A stretch of 5,338 bases of DNA, from positions 1 to 5,338 of the forward strand of contig JAETTS010000204.1 in NCBI GenBank assembly GCA_021769025.1, given 5' to 3'. The notes under the pieces are model-generated. The model worked only from the letters and a program-made list of their open reading frames with translations. It was not told where the DNA came from and searched no databases. Position 1 is the first letter of the stretch, and each line of letters opens with the position of its first letter. The stretch is from Enterocloster bolteae. GTDB taxonomy: Bacteria > Bacillota_A > Clostridia > Lachnospirales > Lachnospiraceae. A program made the position numbers and the translations under genes. Shown piece by piece: positions 1 to 5,338 of the stretch.

Positions 1-246
1 CTAATCAGCGTCCGTGCCAGCCCCATCTTGGACGACGGATTCACCCAGCTAGACATGTTCCACACCCCCAGAAACCAAAAACTGGAGCAGATGGACAAAG
101 CCATCGATGCCATCCGCGAAAAATACGGCATCGACAGCATCAAACGAGCCAGCTTCCTAAAGAAGAATTCCCTGGTAGACCATGCCTCCAGCAAGCAAAA
201 ACTCCCACCGTCTCCTCCCACCAAAAGCGATAACCAGCTTAAGTAA
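1..246 (+). CDS. Y-family DNA polymerase (DinB/UmuC-like), C-terminal fragment
   Basis: The frame is open from the first base and stops at TAA 244-246, so this is the last 81 codons of a gene that begins outside the window. Residues 16-20 are QLDMF, a close match to the QL[SD]LF pentapeptide by which Y-family polymerases bind the beta sliding clamp. It is followed by a charged helix (KLEQMDKAID) and an IREKYGIDSIKRASFL segment, which I recognise from the tails of Firmicute DinB/UmuC-like translesion polymerases. The last 25 or so residues are Lys/Ser/Pro-rich and probably disordered. The palm, fingers and most of the little finger are not visible, so pol IV (dinB) cannot be separated from UmuC/UvrX-type enzymes. 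The TTG at 28 is an internal Leu codon, not a start. The gene is convergent with the chaperone operon and has no evident functional link to it. The family assignment rests on short motifs and is fairly but not fully secure. Confidence 0.75.
   Translation, partial: LISVRASPILDDGFTQLDMFHTPRNQKLEQMDKAIDAIREKYGIDSIKRASFLKKNSLVDHASSKQKLPPSPPTKSDNQLK
46..60 (+). other. Beta-clamp-binding motif (QLDMF) in the polymerase tail
   Basis: These five codons encode Gln-Leu-Asp-Met-Phe, one conservative change from the consensus QL[SD]LF clamp-binding pentapeptide. It sits where Y-family polymerases carry this motif, just past the little-finger domain, and is the main reason for the polymerase call. Clamp binding itself is inferred from the family. 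Confidence 0.65.
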
Positions 247-287
247 GGGTCCTGGCTCCAAAACCACAAACTGAGAGGAACCCTTAC
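243..287. other. Imperfect hairpin between convergent genes, possible weak bidirectional terminator
   Basis: GTAAGGGTCCT at 243-253 pairs with AGGAACCCTTAC at 276-287, giving 11 base pairs with a single bulged A. The loop is 22 bases, inside which CTC (256-258) can pair with GAG (273-275). The left arm contains the polymerase stop codon. The position between two converging genes fits a shared transcription end. Neither side is followed by a T-run, so it is not a classical rho-independent terminator. The rest of the 247-316 gap shows only a weak 4-bp GGCA/TGCC inverted repeat at 303-317, touching the hscC stop. Confidence 0.35.
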
Positions 288-316
288 CTGAGCGTCCCCT
301 TTGGCAAGCCCCCTGC

Positions 317-2005
317 CTACTCTTCCATCATCTCCAAAAACTTTTTAAACTCCACCTTCGCCTCCTCGATAAGTCCCTGGTCATACGTATTTAATGCCTT
401 CTCAAACTTCCGTATGGCCGTCTCCACAAAGAGCCTGTCATCTCCCAGGCTTTCCTCATACACCCGGTACCCCCGAAGCAGATGGTACTTATTCTCCTCC
501 CGGTCTCTCGGATGGATCTTAAGGTAAGACAAGGTTTTCAACCTCTCCTCAATCTCCTCCTCCGTCATATCCACATCCTGGCCCAGGAATACCTTCTTCA
601 TCACCTTTTCCGTGGACACCACCTTAACCTCAACCTCCAGAATGGAGTTAATATCATACGTATAGGTCACATCCACCGCTTCTTCCCCCGCCTTTGCCGC
701 AGGAATCTCTATTAGCAGTTCTCCCAGCGACAGATTATTGGCGGCAAACCGGCTTTCCCCCTGAAGGACATTGACCCGAATCTTATTCTGATTATCCCTC
801 ACTGTGTAGAGCCGCTCCGTCCGGCTGGCAGGAATCACCGTGTTCCGGTCAATGATGGGGCAGAATACCCCCTGCTCAAACTGATGGTTCTCCCACTCTC
901 TCACCACCTCGGTGCCCAGGGTAAAGGGGCACACATCTGTAAGGATCACCTCTTTGATGGCATCCTTCCGCTCCTTCATGGCTCCCTGGATGGCAGCCCC
1001 CAAGGCCACCGCCTCGTCCGGGTTGATGTTAGTATCCGGCAGCATCTTAAACAGCTTGCTTACAAACCGCCGGACAATAGGGCTTTTGGTAGCCCCGCCC
1101 ACCAGCACCACCTTGTCAATATCTGACAGGCGGATATGGGCATCTGCCAGGCTTCTCTTCACCGGCTTTCGGATCCGCTCCAGAAGTTCCTCACAGGCCT
1201 CCTCGTACTTGGGAAGATCTACCTCCATCTCATAGATCTCTTCCCCCACCTTGCAACGCATCTGGGATACCTTCTTTTCCGAGAACCCCAGCTTGCACAA
1301 CTCTGCCTGCTTGTGGATATGGCGCAAGGTCTTCTCATTTAAGGACAGCCTGTCCAGGCTTCGGTTCTTCTCAAAGAACAGATTCTCCAGCACGGCCGTA
1401 AAGTCCTCGCCTCCCAGGAAATTATCCCCGGCTACTGCCCGTACCTCCAGGATCGTATCATACAGTTCCAAAATCGACACGTCAAAAGTACCGCCGCCTA
1501 AGTCAAACACCAAAAACCTGGCCCGCTCCTTACTCTGGTACAAACCGTAGGCCACTGCCGCTGCCGTAGGCTCGCTGATGATTCGCTCCACCTTAAGTCC
1601 GGCCAACTCCCCTGCCCGCTTGGTAGCCCTTCTTCTGGCATCGTTAAAATACGCCGGAACGCTGATCACTGCCTCGGTTACTTCCTCTCCTAAAAAGGTT
1701 TCCGCATCTTCCTTCAAGGCGCGCAGCACCAGGGCGGAGAGTTCCTCAGCCAAAAAAGTCTTGTGAAGCAGCTTAAATAACTTCTTGCTTCCCATGTCCC
1801 GCTTAAACACACTGGCTGCGCTCTCCGGATACAGAAGCATCCGTTCCGCCGCCAATTCCCCTACGTACACCTGCTCCTCCTCGTCAATGCTGACTACAGA
1901 CGGTGTCAGGTTTTTCCCCAGCCTGTTAGGAATAATTTTAGGACCTTCTTCGGTAAAGTATGCCACCAGGCTGTTGGTCGTCCCCAAATCAATTCCAATT
2001 ATCAT
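317..2005 (-). CDS. hscC: HscC-type short Hsp70 chaperone
   Basis: This is a 562-residue cytosolic Hsp70, an ATP-driven chaperone. All nucleotide-binding signatures are present: phosphate-1 IGIDLGTTNS (3-12), VPAYFND (116-122), connect-1 ISEPTAAAVAYG (143-154), phosphate-2 VFDLGGGTFDVS (166-177), GGEDF (198-202) and adenosine motif VLVGGATKSP (300-309). The ATPase lysine is K68 (VFKRDMGS). The interdomain linker is EVILTD (352-357), followed by a beta substrate-binding domain to about 470 and a short helical lid. DnaK is near 640 residues and E. coli HscC 556. As I recall E. coli HscC, it shares AGDNFLGGEDF, VILTD-C-P, SYDIN-LLEV-like and LKI-PRD features, so this is HscC rather than DnaK. 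Residue 195 is Asn where DnaK has Thr199. There is no DnaK-like C-terminal tail. ATG 2005 is preferred over GTG 2023 because Hsp70s begin a few residues before IGIDLGTT and a GGAGG site lies correctly before the ATG. It lies 27 bases after the J-TPR gene, presumably co-transcribed with it. Confidence 0.92.
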   Translation of the reverse strand: MIIGIDLGTTNSLVAYFTEEGPKIIPNRLGKNLTPSVVSIDEEEQVYVGELAAERMLLYPESAASVFKRDMGSKKLFKLLHKTFLAEELSALVLRALKEDAETFLGEEVTEAVISVPAYFNDARRRATKRAGELAGLKVERIISEPTAAAVAYGLYQSKERARFLVFDLGGGTFDVSILELYDTILEVRAVAGDNFLGGEDFTAVLENLFFEKNRSLDRLSLNEKTLRHIHKQAELCKLGFSEKKVSQMRCKVGEEIYEMEVDLPKYEEACEELLERIRKPVKRSLADAHIRLSDIDKVVLVGGATKSPIVRRFVSKLFKMLPDTNINPDEAVALGAAIQGAMKERKDAIKEVILTDVCPFTLGTEVVREWENHQFEQGVFCPIIDRNTVIPASRTERLYTVRDNQNKIRVNVLQGESRFAANNLSLGELLIEIPAAKAGEEAVDVTYTYDINSILEVEVKVVSTEKVMKKVFLGQDVDMTEEEIEERLKTLSYLKIHPRDREENKYHLLRGYRVYEESLGDDRLFVETAIRKFEKALNTYDQGLIEEAKVEFKKFLEMMEE

Positions 2006-2013
2006 AAATGCAT

Positions 2014-2021
2014 CTTCCTCC
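2014..2021 (-). promoter_or_regulatory. Ribosome binding site of hscC (GGAGGAAG)
   Basis: On the minus strand GGAGGAAG is followed by 8 bases and the ATG at 2005-2003. It is a near-perfect Shine-Dalgarno sequence and decides the start. The alternative GTG at 2023 would place this sequence inside the coding region, with only a poor AGGG upstream of that GTG. Confidence 0.75.
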
Positions 2022-2032
2022 ACAATCCCTGT

Positions 2033-5000
2033 TTATCGCTTTTTTCCCATCATCTCTTTCACTTTCCCGATGGAAATCTCTGATACCAAATCCTGGTCAT
2101 TGGCTTCGTAGGCTTTTTCATAGAATTCCAGGGCTTTCTCATATTCGCCTGTCGTCTCATAGTATCTTCCCAGATATTGATAGGCCTCAAAACACTCCTT
2201 ATGACGGCAGTGGCGGCACCTTAGGCACTGGGTCATCTGCCGGAACATCGTAAGCCCTTTCTCAGTCTCCCCCAGGCAGATATAGATCCATCCGAACCGC
2301 ATCAGCCTTGCAGGGCGGTACTGAAGATATCCAAGATAATTTTCTTCTGTGCCGTTTCCCGCCTTGTTAAAATGTTCCAGGGATTTTCTGGCAAACAGCT
2401 TGGCATTGTCCTTCTTTCCCATGGTATAATACAGAGCCGCCATCTTCCATTCCAGCTCATGGCGGTCATCGTCATCTTTGGCCGCGGCAAGGGCTTTCTT
2501 GTAATAGTACTCAGCTTTCCTGTTATCTCTTAAAACCTGGCGGTAGAAATATGCCAGGTCATTGATCCGAGCCGACTTATCCTCCTTGGATGCCTTCCGG
2601 ATACCCTCCTCGTAAGTCTGGATGGCCAGTTTCTTCTTCCCCTGAAGATAATAGACATTGGCAAGATTCTCATAATAATCGTCCAGTCCCGGCTCCATCT
2701 CAAAATATTTCAGGGCATTGTCATAGTCTCCCATATACTGGTACAGAAGCCCGATTTCCTTTCGGAACACCTTTCGGTCTGGAAACATACTCAGATCCTT
2801 TTCATAACACTGGATAGCCTTGTCATACTGTTTCAGCGCCTCATAGCAATCCGCCATGTTGCTGTAGGGAAGGACGCTTTTGTCTTCTCCCATGCACTCT
2901 ACCGCTTTCTCAAGGCATTCGATAGCCTTCTCAAACTGCCCCATATACTTGTAGCAGCATCCCATGTTGTTATAGGAAGCCCAATCATTGTCCACATATT
3001 CCAAAGCCTTCTCAAAATCTTTGATGGCTTCCTCCAGCTTATAGGCGCTCATGTAGATTCTGCCCCGTTCTACCAGATAGTAACAGTTCTCTCTCACTGC
3101 CAGCTGGCGGTTCATATAGCTTAAGGCCAAGTCAAAATCCGCCTCGTTATAAAACCGGTTGTACCGATCCTTGTAGTAGTTGGCAATCTTCTCACAGGCA
3201 TCCCGGTATCCTTCTTTGTACTCCAATGCTTTTTTGTAACACTCTAAAGCCAGCTCTTTTAACCCCAGCTCCTCCTGGCACACGCCGCAATTATAATGAA
3301 GGGACGGAGACTCCCCATAGTCTGCACTGGCAATGTTGTATTCCTCCAACGCCTTTTTGTAAGCCTTTTTATCCAGATAAATGTGTCCGCCTACCATATG
3401 ATACTGCATTCTCTCCGGATTCTTCTCGATAGCGCGGTTTAAATATTCCACAGCCTTTTCCAGGTCTGCGTCATCCCAGTAAAGCAGGGCAATCTCATAC
3501 TCGATCTCCGAAAGATCCTCGATATCCGTCTCCGGGCTTTTCACCGTCTCCAAAAGCTCCTTGGCAATGGAAAATGGCAGCTCCCGATCCTCCTTTTTCT
3601 CCGCCAGGTTCCTTAAGATCTTCACCTGGTACAACTTCATGTTGTCGGAGAACTCCACCTCATTTTCCCTGGCTCTGTCCAGGACTCCCTTGGCATCTTC
3701 ATATTGGTCATGATAGAAAAAGGTCTGGGCAGCCAGAAGATAGGGCTTAAAATATCCGCTGAAAATGTTGACGGCATTGTAGTAATCATCCACCACCTGC
3801 TGGCCCTTTTTCAGCTTGTATGCCGCCTCCTGCCTCTGAAGGTAAGCGGGGAAATACCGGTCATTTTTCCGGATCACCTGGTCACAGGCATCCACACATG
3901 CTTCATATTCTCCATGGGTAAACAGCATGTACGCTCTATACTGCATAGCGGAGATTCGGTCTTCTTCATTATCCGCCACGCGGATCGCCTGCTCCACATA
4001 GTCCATAGCCTGCTCTCTGTCCCCCATCTCATGGCAACATCCACTTAAGATGTGGCAGGCCCGAAATTCCCTGCTTCTTCTCTTTTGGTGCTCTTCATCG
4101 TCATCCACCGGTGTCTGGCGAATCAATTCCAGCCACCGTTTCAGCTGAGGGCAGGCACGGTCATAGGCATCTGCACGGTAGAGAACCCGCCCAAACAGGT
4201 TGGTATACTCATATTCTTGTTCCTCGTCAGGCACCATCTTCTCCAGAATGGCGATGGCTTCTTCTGACCGTTCATTTTGATAATAACACCTGGCAAGTTC
4301 TATGGCATCTTTAAATTCAAGGAACTGGCCTTTGGCTTTTGCCTCCTTAAGCTGCTCCTCATATTCCTTAATTAACGCGTCATTGGCTGTATGAAGATAT
4401 CCGATTACCTGATCGTCATTGCCATCCACATCCAGAAGCTCCAGCATCTTCTCTTTGGCCTTATAGTACTCTTCCTTCTTCATCAAATAGCGGACCATAT
4501 AAAATTTTGCCATATAGTGGGCTGGCTGTTGAGCCAGGATCTCCTCCCACAACTGTGCTGCCTCATCCTCCTGTCCCAGAACCCACCGGGCCACGCCACA
4601 GTGGAGCTGTACATAGCTGTCCTGGCCGTATTTCTCCAGAAGGTTCTCCATGATCCTTATGGCTTCTTTTCCTCCTTCTGTCGCCTCCAAAGTCTCGCCT
4701 TCCGGCATCTCCTGGCTGGCCTTTTCCATCAGGGTATAGAGAATCCGCAGCATCTCCACGTCCTGATAGGGGTGATAGATGCCAAAGGCTTCCAGTCCTT
4801 CCAGCTTCTCCCTGCAATCTTTGATCTGTCCCTGATCAATGAGGCGCTTTACCCCAAGGAAGTTGCGGATATAGGCATCTGCATCCATATCTGTCTCATC
4901 CAGGATCTGGAACAGGGAATAATTGATAAATTCTGTATTTTCAATATAATATACCACATAGTTTAAAAAGTCTTTGGGAAACTGCTGCTCTAAATTCTCC

Positions 5001-5338
5001 CTGTCTTCCACAATCTGGAACCGCTTGTCAAACTGTTTCCAGACTGCATTGGGAAGATAGATGTGATCCATCAGATAGGCCATCATGGCTTCCCTGGCCT
5101 GAAGGGAGGTGTCCAAATCATCACAGATGGGATCGTCCAGAACGTCTTTCCATGCTTCTGGCCGACACCGGTCGTAAATATTCTTGTATACTGCATCCCC
5201 ACGGTCAATCCATTTTTCAATGTCTGTCTTCTCGCCTTTTTCCTCTTCCTCTGGCATTCTGGCCCAGGAAAGAGCCGTCTCGTAGGCTTCTCTCAAACGC
5301 TTAAACCCTTCAGGGTCATCCTCCGGATTGGTCTGCTT
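2033..5338 (-). CDS. Large TPR protein with a truncated N-terminal J domain, probable HscC co-chaperone (partial)
   Basis: The frame is open from the right edge to TAA at 2035-2033, giving 1101 residues without the N-terminus (numbered here from the edge). Residues 1-26 resemble the end of a J domain: an acidic NPEDDPEGFK loop leads into LREAYETAL, typical of J-domain helix III. The HPD motif would lie just outside. Residues about 45-225 are helical and Trp/Tyr/Phe-rich without clear TPRs. From about 242 to the end there are roughly 20 TPR units, clearest at 242-275, 424-456, 611-711, 753-856, 886-916 and 1051-1084, with the usual G/A-x-x-Y and E-K-A-I/L-x-x-Y/F-x-K-A-L pattern. Units near 497-563 are more degenerate. 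A CxxCxxCx4C cluster lies at 1038-1049. No signal peptide can be judged and no membrane segment is seen, so it is probably cytosolic. With HscC encoded directly downstream, it probably stimulates that ATPase and binds the client through the TPR solenoid. TPR identity is certain; the J domain and partnership are inferred. TTG 5296 is not taken as the start. Confidence 0.9.
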   Translation of the reverse strand, partial: KQTNPEDDPEGFKRLREAYETALSWARMPEEEEKGEKTDIEKWIDRGDAVYKNIYDRCRPEAWKDVLDDPICDDLDTSLQAREAMMAYLMDHIYLPNAVWKQFDKRFQIVEDRENLEQQFPKDFLNYVVYYIENTEFINYSLFQILDETDMDADAYIRNFLGVKRLIDQGQIKDCREKLEGLEAFGIYHPYQDVEMLRILYTLMEKASQEMPEGETLEATEGGKEAIRIMENLLEKYGQDSYVQLHCGVARWVLGQEDEAAQLWEEILAQQPAHYMAKFYMVRYLMKKEEYYKAKEKMLELLDVDGNDDQVIGYLHTANDALIKEYEEQLKEAKAKGQFLEFKDAIELARCYYQNERSEEAIAILEKMVPDEEQEYEYTNLFGRVLYRADAYDRACPQLKRWLELIRQTPVDDDEEHQKRRSREFRACHILSGCCHEMGDREQAMDYVEQAIRVADNEEDRISAMQYRAYMLFTHGEYEACVDACDQVIRKNDRYFPAYLQRQEAAYKLKKGQQVVDDYYNAVNIFSGYFKPYLLAAQTFFYHDQYEDAKGVLDRARENEVEFSDNMKLYQVKILRNLAEKKEDRELPFSIAKELLETVKSPETDIEDLSEIEYEIALLYWDDADLEKAVEYLNRAIEKNPERMQYHMVGGHIYLDKKAYKKALEEYNIASADYGESPSLHYNCGVCQEELGLKELALECYKKALEYKEGYRDACEKIANYYKDRYNRFYNEADFDLALSYMNRQLAVRENCYYLVERGRIYMSAYKLEEAIKDFEKALEYVDNDWASYNNMGCCYKYMGQFEKAIECLEKAVECMGEDKSVLPYSNMADCYEALKQYDKAIQCYEKDLSMFPDRKVFRKEIGLLYQYMGDYDNALKYFEMEPGLDDYYENLANVYYLQGKKKLAIQTYEEGIRKASKEDKSARINDLAYFYRQVLRDNRKAEYYYKKALAAAKDDDDRHELEWKMAALYYTMGKKDNAKLFARKSLEHFNKAGNGTEENYLGYLQYRPARLMRFGWIYICLGETEKGLTMFRQMTQCLRCRHCRHKECFEAYQYLGRYYETTGEYEKALEFYEKAYEANDQDLVSEISIGKVKEMMGKKR
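2192..2227 (-). other. Four-cysteine cluster (CxxCxxCx4C) in the TPR protein
   Basis: Twelve codons encode CLRCRHCRHKEC, with Cys at residues 1038, 1041, 1044 and 1049 and His at 1043 and 1046 (numbered from the window edge). It lies at the junction between the penultimate and last TPR units, where a normal TPR would have no cysteine cluster. The spacing could hold Zn or another metal, but it is tighter than common zinc ribbons, so metal binding is only a possibility. Confidence 0.45.
5261..5338 (-). other. C-terminal remnant of a J domain at the window edge
   Basis: The 26 codons from the edge include NPEDDPEGFK followed by RLREAYETALSWA. In J domains the HPD loop is followed by a short Asn/Asp/Pro segment and then helix III with F-K-x-x-x-x-A-Y-E. 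The match is short, and the HPD itself is out of view. Seen: the helix III-like sequence. Inferred: that an HPD and helices I-II precede it. Confidence 0.6.

Noticed and set aside
884..1235. Plus-strand open frames opposite hscC
   Set aside because: They overlap the conserved Hsp70 coding region in antisense, resemble no known family, and lie in two competing frames over the same bases.
317..2005. Annotation of the Hsp70 as the housekeeping DnaK
   Set aside because: The protein is about 75 residues shorter than DnaK, has HscC-like signatures (GDNFLGGEDF, EVILTD-C-P), and its neighbours are not grpE or dnaJ.
2011..2013. ATG between the ribosome binding site and the hscC start
   Set aside because: It is out of frame with hscC and only 3 bases from GGAGG, so it is unlikely to be used.
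2006..2023. GTG start at 2023 giving a six-residue N-terminal extension of the Hsp70
   Set aside because: The GGAGGAAG ribosome binding site falls inside this extension and is correctly spaced for the ATG at 2005; Hsp70s normally start just before IGIDLGTT.
2024..2060. Separate promoter for hscC at the end of the TPR gene
   Set aside because: No convincing -35/-10 pair with 16-18 base spacing was seen, and the 27-base gap favours co-transcription.
4391..4966. 191-codon plus-strand open frame rich in Leu/Ile/His, looking like a hydrophobic protein
   Set aside because: It lies fully antisense to the TPR gene, has no convincing ribosome binding site, and its hydrophobicity is what antisense reading of Lys/Glu/Asp/Tyr-rich TPR codons produces.
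2033..5338. DNA-level tandem repeats in the TPR gene
   Set aside because: Recurring pieces such as GCCTTCTCAAA reflect repeated Phe/Leu-Glu-Lys-Ala codons on the minus strand; the units are too diverged in DNA to be recent tandem duplications.

Overview
The window looks like chromosomal DNA from a Clostridia-type Firmicute, most plausibly Lachnospiraceae. This is inferred from the style of the Y-family polymerase tail (a clamp-binding pentapeptide, then an I-R-x-K-Y-G segment), the strong GGAGG ribosome binding site, and the moderate base composition with many Lys/Glu/Tyr codons. No species is claimed. There are no RNA genes, insertion sequences, CRISPR arrays or phage genes.

Layout: positions 1-246 (+) hold the last 81 codons of a Y-family translesion DNA polymerase whose catalytic part lies outside the window. 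A 70-base gap follows (247-316), with an imperfect hairpin that straddles the polymerase stop codon. From 317 to the right edge everything is on the minus strand. It is one two-gene transcription unit read right to left: a very large tetratricopeptide-repeat protein (2033-5338, N-terminus cut by the window edge), then, 27 bases later, an HscC-type short Hsp70 (317-2005). The two genes converge on the polymerase gene.

The most informative point is at the right edge. The first codons visible in the TPR gene read like the last helix of a J domain (N-P-E-D-D-P-E-G-F-K then L-R-E-A-Y-E), so the big protein is probably a J-domain co-chaperone with about 20 TPR units behind it. With the HscC-class Hsp70 encoded directly downstream, the pair looks like a dedicated chaperone module: the J domain would stimulate the Hsp70 ATPase and the long TPR solenoid would select or hold the client. 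In E. coli, hscC lies near genes for J proteins (DjlB, DjlC) and Sel1/TPR-like repeat proteins, so the same parts appear here in a more fused form. The client is unknown. The TPR protein also carries a compact four-cysteine cluster near its C-terminus that could bind a metal.
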